Source: Ichthyophonus hoferi
Lineage: Eukaryota > Opisthokonta > Ichthyosporea > Ichthyophonida > Ichthyophonidae
Length of the DNA: 23,229 nt
Direction: 5' to 3'
NCBI GenBank assembly: GCA_002751075.1
Contig: NAOQ01000018.1
Span: forward strand, 58,740-81,968
Shown here: in pieces, positions 11,305 through 22,083 of the stretch
How positions within the stretch are numbered: the first letter of the stretch is position 1
Layout: the number at the start of each line of letters is the position of its first letter
The notes under the pieces: model-generated
What the model was told of the DNA's origin: nothing
Databases searched by the model: none
Seen by the model: only the letters and a program-made list of their open reading frames with translations
Translations under genes and position numbers: made by a program

Positions 11305-14300
11305 CCTCCTGGTATATGGTATGTGATAGATATATGGCGGGCGAGAAAAAATTAAATGTCATACATTCTCATTAGTTTCCTGGCCTTCTTGTTGTTGGTA
11401 GGTGACATGGCCTTCATCAAGCAATCAGTTGCCATTTTTGTGGGACAAGAAATAGCTTCTACCTTCTTGTTTTCTACACAGTCTCAGATGTACCAGTACC
11501 TTACCTTTATGTGTTTTTTGCCTCTGGAAATACTTTTTTTCTTTATAAGTTTTATTGCTGGCTGGTTGTCTGTGTAGAGATTTATGCATCATGTATCGAT
11601 GCACAAACAGTTCAAAAGTGAAGCTATATACAATATCTGTTGTAAATAGTTGACATAGCCATATATTCACTTTTAGTGGTTGATAAGGTGGTTATGTTTT
11701 GCTTTTTGAAGAGCCAATTGATTAATCCCCAGTCAAGGTAAAGATGCATCCTGATGTGCTTTTTTATGTGTGTGAATTGGCTACAAATTCTGCATCTGAG
11801 AAGGCTATCAGTGTGAGGGGTCTTTCTCGCAGATGATACAGTCACTGGCTGTTGTCTCTGGGTATTTCAGAAGCTGCATAGTCATTTTCCATATGGTTTT
11901 AGTCGACTTTCCTGTGTAGCAGATGAGGTAGCTAACTGCAAATTGGCAATGGGGATGGCTGGGCTTTGAAAGTCAGAGTAGGTATCCAATTAATGTTCGG
12001 TAGGCATTGGTGTTGCACAGTTCGGTTTCATTGGATGCATTGGCGGTCTCCTTGATGTGCTCTGGTTGAATGAATGAATATGTAGATCAGCCATAGTTCT
12101 GGCCATAGGACTTGACCAGGTCCTTTATGTACGCATCCCCGGACAGCTTGCTGCATCTGCCACATCTTTTAATTGAACAACCTGAAAAATCAAAATGACC
12201 ATCCTTTGCTTTTGGTGGGAAAGCATTAACTGAAGGTACCGAGAAGTACCCCCTTGTCATGTGGATGCTATAAAACAATTAGAATTAGAACATCATTCAC
12301 TTATCAACATAGTGCTAGAAACGTGCTGGTGATATAAGGTATATATAGGCAGGGGTCTTTGTCTTTGTCTGCCAAATGCATTCCTTAAGTCCATAGAAAC
12401 GCATCTAGTGTCACACTCTATCTAAAACTGCTTATGTGCAGGCCATGGAGGCACGTTTATAGTTTGCAGATCTCACATTGGAATTAGGTTGTCTGAGTCC
12501 TCCATGGATAGAGGTTGGAACTATTGAATGTAGATTCTTCGATATCAGAAAAATGTCAGTCAGAAGTTGTCTCACTGTCTGACGATTTATCTGAAGTCTC
12601 ACTAGCTTGAGGTAAATCAGTATCGTCTGATATACTTCAGAACTACTACTGGTGACTAGTAGCTCTCTTATCACTGTGGGTCTATATTGTTCAGAGCGCT
12701 GTTTTGTTGGTAGTTCGTCAATATTGTTTAAAGCATCGTCTTCAGAAGAAAAGATTATAATCTTTTTCTTCTTCTGAATTCAACGTCCAACCTCTAAAAT
12801 CTTTGGTTTAATGGTAAAGTCGTTTGGCAACTTTCCTTGGCCGATCTCTTCTCAATACCGTGACACCTTAATTCAACTTTAGCTAATAAAGATTATTTCT
12901 TGTCAAAAAATAATCGATAAAAGATTAACCTACAATCAGGTAAAAATTCAACGTTTATTCACAAACAAATTTCCGGTCCCGTTATGAGACAAGTCACGGC
13001 CTTAATATAATTTTTCAAACTCTACTAAAAGCCCGTTCAGTATAAATAGAACAAACCACAAAGATGGCGTTACTACGATTATCATAACGATTGGGTTTAT
13101 ACTTTAGCTTAATCTTTGTTCAGATTCCCAAGGATACTTAGGATTATTTAAAAGGATTTACTGGTTTATTGTGGTGCCTTTTAGCAATCGCAATCCCAAT
13201 TAATTAAGGTCAATATGTAGCCAATCAAAATATAGGTAAATAATATCAAATGTAAATTAACAAAACAAAAACAAATAAACGTATTTGGAAACATTCCAGC
13301 TGAAAACATCCGACAGGAACATGTAAACCGAGCTTGAAAGTGTTGTATAGAGATAGACAGAACAGATATCAAGTTAAGTAAGTTTGTATTGATGAGTTGC
13401 AGTGATTGCAATTTGGATCTGAATGGTAGTGAAGCCGGTTACTGGAAAAGAGATGTTAAAGAAATCCATGTTCTTTGTCTTCCATGCTGCCTTGTGAATA
13501 GAAACGTAGAAACGGGCCTTGTGTTGTGTAACCACTTCATTGTTGTCACATTTCTTGTGGTAGACCCATAGGATTCATAGAATTATAGCATCCTTAGGGA
13601 CTTCCTCTTCGAGATAAGGATCCAGGTATGGAATTCGTTAACTGTGGCGAGTTCAGAATGCATGACATTGATCCAAAATAATTTATCCCGAGAACACATT
13701 GCCTTCTTGTAGTTTATAGGTTTAATGAATTCTGTTCATGAACGATAATGAGGTGGCTATCTCTGTACTCGACATCACATTTACCAACAGTTGGTGTTGA
13801 CCATATGTTTGGCCACTGCGTGCTATGGATGGTGCATAGCAGTTGCAGTTATGTATCTCAGAATCTACAACAGGTTTAGTATAGCAATCCAGGCCCTTTC
13901 ATTTGTTAGGGTGAGAAATTTTGGAAACTGGCATAAAAAAAGGCGAGATCAGTGGTGACCTTGGTGGAGATGTAGGAATAGGGGTGTTTGGGGTATATTC
14001 TCTCTGAAGTTGTATGTTCTCATGGAGTAGAGAATTATGCACTAATATATTGTTTATTGGAGTAGTATTATGGGTGTTGTTTGCCGTGGGAACAGTATCT
14101 GATCGGATATAATCATTGATGAATGTTCGATGGTATGTGTTGTGAGAAAAAATATCTTCTAAAAAATATGCAGTTTTGGCAGATGGAGGTGCAGTAGAGC
14201 TTGCAGTCTAAGAAAGTCCAACCATTCATGTTGCCGCTGTAGCTGAGTAAACATGCCTCCCAGCTGCGTCTGGCAAATTTAGATCTTTTGATAGTGGGAT

Positions 14301-15150
14301 CAGTCCTGCAACAGAGGTTACACCTGAAGGTGTGTGGGTGATGAACTAGAGTGGGCGTGAAATGCCATAGAGAATGAAGGGTTTGATTGACTGATAGGGC
14401 AGTGATTGGCATTAAGCTATGAGTGAACACTGCAGCCCAGATAGCATAATCCCAGTAGAAATGAGGGGCATTGGCAGCATTCATGACGACCCTGGCCATA
14501 ATGATAATATGTCGATTAATGTGCTCTATAAGACTGTCTGATTGAGGTGTGTATGGCAAGGTAGTGCAATGTTGAATCCCCCAAGATGTAAGTTGATCAA
14601 AGAAAGATGTAGGTGTGTATTCTGTGCTTTGACTGGTGTATAGGGTGGTAATTTGGAAAGGGGCATGTTTGGCGTGAGATGCCTCCATAAATTAAAAAAA
14701 TAAGGTGGATACATCATTTTTGTTTTTTATGAATACATGAAATCGTCAATGAAAAGTATGCATCAGTGAAATGCACCAAAGAATACATGAAGCAGACAAA
14801 CCACATCACTGTAGATGGCTTCTAATACATGATTGGTGTGCATACAACACAATGAGAAGGGGCTCGCAACAATTTCTTTGCATTATAGGCGTTGCATGGG
14901 TTGATCTTCTTTGGGATCATGATGTTGTGAAGTTTTTGACATGTAGTAAAACGTTTTGGTGAGTAGTGCATAACCCGAGAATGCCACTCAGTATTTATGT
15001 TAAAGGAAAAGTATTTCTCATCTATCAAGTCAAGATTAATATATACTGGGAATGAAGTCTTGTCAGACAAATTTGGGTCAGAAACGGTAGATTCTTCAGA
15101 GTCAAAAGCAAGCATAGCATTCATTTTCTGATTGATTGTCATGGACTGGG
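11305..15150 (-). mobile_element. Broken Ty1/copia retroelement (pol remains)
   Basis: Fragments of a copia-type polyprotein lie in family order on the minus strand. The GAG-pre-integrase and zinc-binding segment is near 15.14-14.83 kb (WHSRVMHYS, then an HHCC-like set). The integrase core and its C-terminal part are at 14.69-14.11 kb (GIQHCTTLPYTPQSDSLIE). The start of reverse transcriptase is near 13.7-13.4 kb, and its later part with the connection is at 12.42-11.9 kb (DAYIKDLVKSYG, AYRTLIGYL). The RNase H end is at 11.85-11.36 kb (ITTLSTTKSEYMAMS). The integrase-before-RT order identifies copia rather than gypsy. It is a fossil with many breaks. About 1 kb in the middle of the RT region does not look like copia. 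Confidence 0.85.
12430..13380. other. Unassigned ~1-kb segment inside the copia RT region
   Basis: The flanks on both sides are recognisable copia reverse transcriptase on the minus strand, but this stretch is not. Its left half has a minus-strand Ser/Asp/Glu-rich composition (for example SSEDDALNNIDELP), and its right half is AT-rich. It could be an inserted piece of another element or highly decayed sequence. No terminal repeats or target duplication were found. Confidence 0.4.
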
Positions 15151-15375
15151 CATGGATAATGAAAGTTAATAATAGTTCGCATTTGGGTAAAATAACATCT
15201 TAAAAAAAGCTTGACATTTATGTTCGAGTTATATCTTAACAATAAAAAAATAATATCTTTACTATATATTTAAGCAGCATTTATTTGTGTTTAGAATTTC
15301 TAAACTGTAATCCAAATTTGAAATTCGGTTATATACTTGTAATCAAAGTGATTGGCCGGCAGTTACTTTATAGTA

Positions 15376-15794
15376 TGTTAAAAAAAAAGAATATTCAATT
15401 AATTTGGGTATTTATTTATATAGCTATAACCATTTAATATTATTAGCTATTATTATTACGTATGTAGCCTGAAAAAATAGCCAGTGCAATCTGTTGGTGT
15501 TAAACGACAATCCAAGATGATCTAAAAAAATTGAACCAACCAATAGTAGAGATCCGGCAACTATAATAAGCATTTCAGATTGTATGTTTTGGATCCAGAT
15601 AGCACATTGCTTAGGCATCCTGCCTTTATAGCAAGTCATGCTGATTTGTCTAATAATAAGAATGTGTTTTAGCGTATCTGTACTCGGTGTATGCAAAAGG
15701 ACATGTTAAAATATATCTTAATTTGATATTCCCTTTCCTTCTAAACAAATATAGGTCGGAGGAATGCTCCTGTTTCTACTTATTATTCCCAACA
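15376..15794 (+). repeat. Left (5') LTR of the small LTR element
   Basis: Direct repeat of 16327-16739. Shared blocks include GGTATTTATTT, ATTTAATATTATTAGC, CAATCCAAGATGATCTAAAA, CCAGATAGCACATTGCTTAG and the terminal ATTCCCAACA. Confidence 0.8.
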
Positions 15795-16326
15795 TGATAG
15801 CAGAGAAAGCTTAAATGGTTCATCACGGTTACAAAGCTTGGTAGTTATATTCAGTCAACAATCCACGAATGCCAACAACACTTCACCCCAACCTTACATC
15901 CTTCCACTGACCTCATTGTGTGGAGACTCAATTTTATTATAACTACATATTGTCTTCAAATCTGCATTTGAATTATCAACATTTCCAGCATCAAAATGAC
16001 ACCAAGGTAACGTGCAAAACAACTGGGCAACACCTATATATCACTTCAATCGTCAGCCGCCAGATGCCAGCGCCTACAACTAAGCCCAAGCCAGAACCAG
16101 AGCCAGCGGGAACATTTAACATACAGTTTGGTGAACTGTCTTCTGTTTTTTTTATCTAACATTGGGAGCCATGCCACAGTACTTCAGAATGTCGTCAGGA
16201 ATTATCTAATTCATTTAATGAGCGACAAGCCTACAACTAAGTAGCCTCTCTGTTACAGTTCTTTTTATATTCCTTTTCATATTTTTGATGCCTTAGATGA
16301 AATAATCCGCCTAGGCCAAAGGGCAG

Positions 16327-16739
16327 TGCTAAAACAGGAATATTTAATTTAGGTATTTATTTTTATATCTATAAACATTTAATATTATTAGCAGTTATTA
16401 TTGCATATAGAGCCTGGGAAAATAGCTAATGCAATCTATTGGTGCTAAACGGCAATCCAAGATGATCTAAAAAAATCGAACCAGCCAATGGTAGAGATCC
16501 TGTAATTATATAATCAGCCATTTCAGACCATATGTTTTGGGTCCAGATAGCACATTGCTTAGGTATCCTGTCTATGGCAAGTCCTTTGACTTGTATAATA
16601 ATAAAAATGTGTATTAACATATCTGTACTCTGTGTATGCAAAGGGACACATTAAAAGGCCCTTTAGTTTGGTATTCTATCTTCTTCTAAACGAATATAGG
16701 TCATAGGAACGCTCCTGTCTCTACTTACTATTCCCAACA
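16327..16739 (+). repeat. Right (3') LTR of the small LTR element
   Basis: Partner of 15376-15794, in the same orientation. It opens TGCTAAAACAGGAATATT and closes TATTCCCAACA. Many differences from the left copy are transitions, as expected for ageing DNA. Confidence 0.8.
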
Positions 16740-19027
16740 ATATATCTATATATAAACAAGCTACTGTAAGGGATGTACTTAGTGTAATTTATAAATTGTT
16801 ATTTCTGTTGTAGTTAGTGTTCCAGAATTGTAGGAATCTTGAAAATCATGAGATCCATGTTGTAATTGGTAATTGCAGTGAATCACGCGATCACTTGTAA
16901 TTATTATTTCCGACCAACAATGGATCTCAACATAAAGTAAGGTTATGTACACATAATGCAATGTTGGGTGCTGTGAGTGAGATAGAAGGAAACTCTGTGC
17001 CCTAGATAACCAACTTTCAATAGAATAATATAGATTCACACAATAGAGGTAACCAGACAACAGTGGGTGCAGCATGGAGGTTTATTATTTAAATCGTGTT
17101 GGGACCATAACCCTACTTAACATAAGAATGCCTATAAGTAGGCTTACTAATACCATAGTTGCAGGTTCTGAGACACTGATATAATTTATTGTTGTGAATT
17201 GATATGGAAAGCAAAGTGGACTCTCAATATGTATATGCACGTTTAGATTTATGAATATAGTGAAAAGACTCGTTATTAAATCACCAAAATAATCTAGTTG
17301 AGTTATCCATCCTAGAACCAGTAGATTATAACAAACATCATTTGCAGAATGTTAGTTTTTCTAACTCTTGGGCATGACAGTTAACAAAACTTTCAAAGCA
17401 ATAGTTCATTTTTAATAGCATCTTTTCCAATTCAATTGCAATAGATTGATATAAAATCCTTGCTTTGCGTTGGATTGCATAAGCCCTGTACAATAAATAG
17501 TATATATTCATTTCTAATACAGGGTATTTAGCATATAGATCTATATATGGCAATTAGTGACGTGACATCTCGACGACGAGATGGTGAGCGAGTTATTGAT
17601 TCTACTATTTTTTTAAGTGTTCAAGTTTGTTTTTACACAAAGAAAGTGCTTTAGTATGCTTTATTAATACTTTATAATCTTTCACAAAAGTTCTTCAGAG
17701 AAAAAATAAATATTTAGCCGAATTTTTAATAGTAATTGGTGGTGTTATTTATTATTCTATATATCTGTATTTCATACCAGAACAGCATTTACAATCTAAT
17801 CGCAGTTGATTCCTGCCGCCAGTATATTTGTATTTATTACGCCTTGTGAAACATAAATTAATACCGGAACTATTTATCTACTGGAATATTGAGTACGCAA
17901 TACGTAGTAGGCGGACGTCGTTCAGCTAACGGTGCTCTTGCACAACTATTTTTTGAAGTCCATGTTTTAATAAGTTTTACACTTTGTCATTTACTTTATA
18001 GCTCTCGTGTATAAATAAGGTAGTTCATATATTAGTCCCAAGAAATATCTTTCTGGTCATGGGCCCCACGTCAGTATTCAACTGTAGGTGAACCTGTTTA
18101 ATCTCATATATCTGACTTACTAGCTATTTTGATGTTATACACCAACAATATATTTTTCCAGTTTTCTATCTTGAAGTATTCATTCGTTTGGCACCTTTTA
18201 TCTAGGGGGTAGTTGGATGCCGTTGTTCATGTTAACTTATTAGATTCATGTGGGAACCTTCCTATATGGCCTCTCTTCTTATTTAATTGTTTGACTGTGC
18301 CCATATGCCCAATTTTACGTGCCATGCTTTATACATTTTTCTCATCTAGGCTCCCACTCTCATACACATTAGACGTGTAAGCGCAACATAGCGATACATG
18401 GGTCATATGGTGCTCGTTACAAGCGAGTCATTGTTAAAGCGTCTGACCGAATATACGAACCAAACATGAAGTTTTTGCAAGCATTATTATTAATTTTATG
18501 CATTTTAATTCTTTCCCCTTCTCTGAAGTTTCTCTTTTTTTATGAAAAACTTCAATACATGTCTAAGTGTCTAGCTCGCCTTCATCTGCTACATCCTACC
18601 CAAATTATCTTTTTATCGTTGTGTTTATTTTATCTTTTAAACAGGCGGGAAAGAGTAAATGGATGACAGCTTGATGAACAAATATAGGGTTTTGGCATAA
18701 GAGTAAAATTGGTATTAAACAATGTGGTTGTCAAAGGAAAAATTATAAATTGAGATATATAACAAAGGGTTGGCCTGTATTATAAAACATAAGTGGTGAA
18801 CAGACTGAAAAAACAACGTAGACTGAAGAATAAGAGAAAATACAATGGGAGGGAAAGAGAGAAGGGGAAGGAGGAAGGAGTATTAGGGGGTTGATCAGGA
18901 CTGAAAAGAGGGGAGCCGAGGTCCCAGGTAGTGTGAGAGGTAGTAAAGGAAGAGGAGACGAGTGATACGATCGTGCAATACATGCACGCTCACTTCTCAG
19001 CCTGATCATACTTATTCTCTCTCACAG
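16740..19027. other. AT-rich interval with no firm gene
   Basis: No protein family is recognisable in this stretch. Notable items are a 15-base match to the putative copia LTR near 16.89 kb, a CpG-dense palindrome at 17566-17583, and a purine-rich plus-strand tract around 18846-18960. A 66-codon plus-strand frame at 18466-18666 begins with a very hydrophobic signal-like stretch but has no other support. Upstream exons of the plus-strand USP gene could be hidden here. Confidence 0.5.
17566..17583. repeat. Perfect 7-bp inverted repeat in a CpG-dense patch
   Basis: CATCTCG-ACGA-CGAGATG is an 18-bp hairpin-capable palindrome. It is preceded at once by TGACGTGA, close to a CRE/ATF-type site, and followed by GTGAGCG. 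CpG is much denser here than in the surrounding AT-rich DNA. It may be a regulatory site or a promoter remnant. Confidence 0.35.
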
Positions 19028-19107
19028 CTGTAGACAACCCACTCTCTAATAGTGAGAATGAATCTACTTATCCGGCAACTCCCTTGCTGGATCAGTGCAC
19101 TGATTTG
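19028..19107 (+). CDS. Candidate upstream coding exon of the USP-type gene
   Basis: A strong acceptor (TTATTCTCTCTCACAG) is followed by 80 bases open in one frame and then a donor TTTG|GTAATG. The frame reads VDNPLSNSENESTYPATP...DQCTDL, acidic and Ser/Asn-rich with no known domain. It ends in phase 0, which fits an acceptor at 20646 and keeps the frame of the next exon. The exon could belong to the USP gene's N-terminal extension, or be chance. An alternative is a short first exon from the ATG at 20516-20518 to a GTGAGT donor at 20530. Confidence 0.4.
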
Positions 19108-20646
19108 GTAATGATTTTAATACATGTACTCATTCATATATATATATGCGTATAGATAAATGGCCACATAGGTCCATAATTAGCAGTGTTTCTCTGGGAA
19201 ACATATACCACATGTGAATATTATAACATAATTATAAAGGAAAACATTCTGTAAGCACACATACATATAGATACAGGTACCCCAAGATCCACACACAAAG
19301 AGCACTGAGTTTAGAATGTAAGCGTACCATGATTATACAGGAACATATACAAGAATGGGCATGGTTAGTATATGGGGATTGACCTTTATAGGAGCATAAA
19401 AACATAGTACATGTAATTTATATCCAGTGTTGGGAACACTAAAAGAATAATAGAATAACAGTGTGAATAATATGAAGTACAAGAGGGTGGGAGAAAAAAT
19501 ATATATGGTAGGATGTAAAGGTATGGATGGAAGCGACTGTGTTATAGGTATGCATGTATGTATGTGTGTACAACGTATATAGGAGCCTACTTTATAATGT
19601 AATCTTTGGTATTAGTATTTTATGGCATTATGTCATAGCGTAATACGGTTAGTATTATATTAGTATCATAGGATATTACATGATATTGCATTATAATATA
19701 GTACTTTTACTATTATATTCGTAGTATCTGATATTATATAACATTATATGTTAAGATAATACTATTACTACAATATTAGTATTATTTGAAATAATGTAAT
19801 CATATAATACTATTACTATAACGTTAATATTATATAGCAATACATTATACTATCATATGGTTTCTATTATATTAGTATAATAAGATATTACATGCGATTG
19901 TATTGCAATATAGTACTATTACTATTGTATAACATAATATCGCCACAATATTAATATTTTATAACATTATATTTTATTGTAACATTATTACTATTATATT
20001 AATATTATATATTATATATGTTTTGTATACACAAGTGAATAGTTTCAAGTAAACATTGATATACTCTAATTGAAATGTACATTTATGTACCATCAATACG
20101 TTCTTATATCTCCGTATATACTTTAGATGCACCCATGATAATATATAAAGCTAGATGAATAAACATACAGAAATCAAGAGATAAAGGTTGAGAGGGAGAT
20201 ATATTTTTATAGATGTTAAGAGCTAGAGTATAATAAAAATGAACTGATCTATCGTTGTATCTGTCTCGACTTAAAACTTTGTATTCTACTAATAATTATT
20301 TGATTGCAGTCTACTGAACAAAAGACAAAAACAACCTCGGTAACAAGTGATATTAGTATGGTAGGATGGATTGGGTTTTCTTACGTTTATCCTCCTCTGT
20401 GTACACACCGAATCTCTCTTATGATTTCCATAGTAACATTGTGAACGTAATAGTGACGTATATGGGGTTATTGTCATTATGACATCATGGTATCGTGTGT
20501 AAACTATGTGTTACAATGGCTTGGTTGGTGTGAGTTACTTGTATTAAACCCTGTTATCTTTTGCCATTTGTCTGTATATTGTTGACTTTGCAACCAATAT
20601 ATAGGTACTCTACACCATTATAATAACCATAGTGAAATGAACACAG
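19108..20646 (+). other. Probable intron or 5' flank of the USP-type gene
   Basis: No coding signal is seen apart from the alternative mini-exon at 20516-20529. The middle (about 19.6-20.04 kb) is a degraded AT-rich tandem array. Near 20.45 kb is TGACGTA, a CRE-like half site. Whether this is intron or promoter depends on which upstream exon is real. Confidence 0.4.
19600..20035. repeat. Degraded AT-rich tandem array, ~50-bp period
   Basis: The block (A)CTATTACTATTATATTAGTATTATAT recurs with changes. Its TTACTA core appears near 19.71, 19.76, 19.81, 19.92 and 19.99 kb, with spacings of about 50 bp or its double. Only A/T-rich words are kept, so the period is approximate. Confidence 0.5.
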
Positions 20647-20774
20647 CAGGAGGGTAGTAGGCACAGTCTATCCTACAAGCATTTCCCAACCGTCCCAGTA
20701 CCACCCGTAGAAGAGCAGGCACAACAAATCAGACAAATAGTCACTGCAGCCCAGAGAAAGACTGGTGAAGTATG
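20647..20774 (+). CDS. USP-type deubiquitinase exon: N-terminal lead-in to the DUSP domain
   Basis: The reading ...FPTVPVPPVEEQAQQIRQIV...RKTGEVW ends with two bases of the Trp codon at donor TATG|GTACGG. Joined to the exon at 22084, it continues as GEVWNAISIDWWMKWCRYVG. This aligns residue for residue with the [20 protein letters not shown] opening of DUSP domains in USP15-type proteins. The PxxPxEE...QxIR stretch also resembles the region before the DUSP domain in USP32. An in-frame TGA at 20638-20640 and the lack of an in-frame ATG mean the exon must begin at a splice acceptor. I chose the AG ending at 20646, but AGs a few bases further on are possible. Confidence 0.7.
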
Positions 20775-20810
20775 GTACGGTTCTCTATATGCCTACCTTT
20801 TGTCTTGATA

Positions 20811-21108
20811 CTATATCCTACTATATCAGATCTTACTATATCCTACTATATCATATCTTACTATATCCTACCATATTATATCTTACTATATCACACTATA
20901 TCATATCATACTATATCACACTATATCATATCTTACTATATCCTACTATATCATATCTTACTATATCACACTATATTATATCTTACTATATCCTACCATA
21001 TCACATCTTACTATATCACACTATATCATATCTTACTATATCCTACTATATCATATCTTACTATATCACACTATATTATATCCTACTATATTACACTATA
21101 TTATATAT
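20811..21108. repeat. Tandem array of 10-bp and 15-bp TATATC words (25-bp composite)
   Basis: CTATATCCTA (10 bp) and CTATATCATATCTTA (15 bp) alternate, with CTATATCACA and CTATATTATA variants, for about 300 bp without interruption. Two plus-strand frames are open across the whole array, but only because the words contain no stop in those frames. The Tyr/Ile/Leu-rich readings are not real proteins. Confidence 0.9.
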
Positions 21109-21854
21109 CTGTATTTTTCTATTCCCCAATCTCTATCTTATGAACTAATAATTAACGTTGTTATGATTCATATATTATTTTCAACACATTAATATCTTCA
21201 TTCACGTACAAATATTTTACTATAGACTTAATATGGTATGTATTTAATAGAATGAAACTTAGATCTTTGACCTTACTGTAATTTGTCATTTTGCCAGCCA
21301 GAATCACATAGTATGTCGATTATATTTCTCGTTCTTATTTATACTTCTGTTTCCATGCTATATCTCTTTCTTTCTTTCTTTTCCATTATCTCTCTTCTTC
21401 TGTAGCTACCATTTTTTATATATATTTTTTTATTGGTTTCAAAACTTACTCGATCCTGCAGCATTATATTCTTTTGTTTATATGTCGTACATTTATTACA
21501 ACATTAGTTATATCATATTAACTTATGTTATATTATACTATAATATCCTATACTATATTAACTTATATTATTTTATATTATAGTATACTCATTTCTATAT
21601 ATGTATGTATTTGTTTTACTGTTAAAATGTGTATATGTGGGTTTGCCCACATTTCATGAGATCATTCGGAGAGCACTTTGCCTTTCAGCTCTGAGCATAA
21701 TTAAGCATATGTATACACATTTCCATAGATAGGGTGGTATATAGCAACTATATACTTAAATTATATATATATTGTTTATTATAAATGTTTAAGAAAGACA
21801 ATGTATCAATAAAAGCAGCGCCATGATGGCCCCACTCTCTTTTGGTAGGCCGAT

Positions 21855-21975
21855 ATATATATACATACATATATACAGAAACGCATATATTCAGACGTAC
21901 ATAGAAACATACATACATGCATACATACATAAATACATACATACATACATACATATATACATACATACATACATG
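21855..21975. repeat. (ACAT)n microsatellite
   Basis: Imperfect ACAT/ATAC repeats, nearly pure from about 21907 to 21975. They lie in the USP-type intron. Confidence 0.85.
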
Positions 21976-22024
21976 CACTATAACTATAATACCCACTACT
22001 CTCGAGTATTTACATCTGGTTCTC

Positions 22025-22048
22025 ATATATATATATATATATATATAT
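22025..22048. repeat. (AT)n microsatellite
   Basis: A pure AT dinucleotide run about 35 bases before the branch-site-like TAACTAA and the acceptor of the DUSP exon. Confidence 0.9.
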
Positions 22049-22083
22049 GTTTATATATTGTAACTAATGGTAAACCACATCAG

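Larger units (their letters stand above)
15376..16739 (+). mobile_element. Small LTR element without recognisable genes (copia-like ends)
   Basis: Two ~415-bp direct repeats flank a ~532-bp interior. Both repeats open TG(T/C)TAAAA...GAATATT and close TATTCCCAACA, giving TG...CA ends with the TGTT/AACA symmetry common in copia LTRs. Directly after the left repeat lies TGATAGCAGAGAAAGC, which resembles the TGGTATCAGAGC primer site. AAAGGGCAG just before the right repeat could be the polypurine tract. These set the orientation as plus. The interior encodes nothing recognisable, so it looks like a non-autonomous (TRIM-like) element. By eye the LTRs agree at roughly four bases in five, so the insertion is old. 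No clear target duplication is visible. Confidence 0.75.
20775..22083 (+). other. USP-type gene intron (1309 bp) carrying tandem repeats
   Basis: Runs from GTACGG to ACATCAG, with TAACTAA (22061-22067) as a good branch-site candidate about 17 bases before the acceptor. Removing it restores the DUSP reading without a gap. The TATATC array, an (ACAT)n run and an (AT)n run lie inside. Confidence 0.75.

Noticed and set aside
15424-16641. Two similar minus-strand open frames that look like a conserved peptide pair
   Set aside because: They are matching parts of the two LTRs of the small LTR element, so the similarity comes from the repeats rather than from coding.
17338-17553. Minus-strand 71-codon frame with mixed, protein-like composition
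   Set aside because: No motif or neighbouring exon supports it, and the length is within chance for this base composition.
18351-18377. Possible 27-base micro-exon between TTTTTCTCATCTAG and GTAAGC
   Set aside because: The splice signals are good, but 27 bases carry no family signal and no partner exon could be phased with it.
18466-18666. 66-codon frame starting MKFLQALLLILCILIL, signal-peptide-like
   Set aside because: The hydrophobic Leu/Ile/Phe bias is expected from AT-rich sequence. The part after the first 20 residues resembles nothing, and no exon continues it.
20765-21148. Two overlapping plus-strand frames of 127 and 123 codons
   Set aside because: They are translations of a tandem repeat inside an intron. 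Both frames lack stops only because the repeat words lack them.
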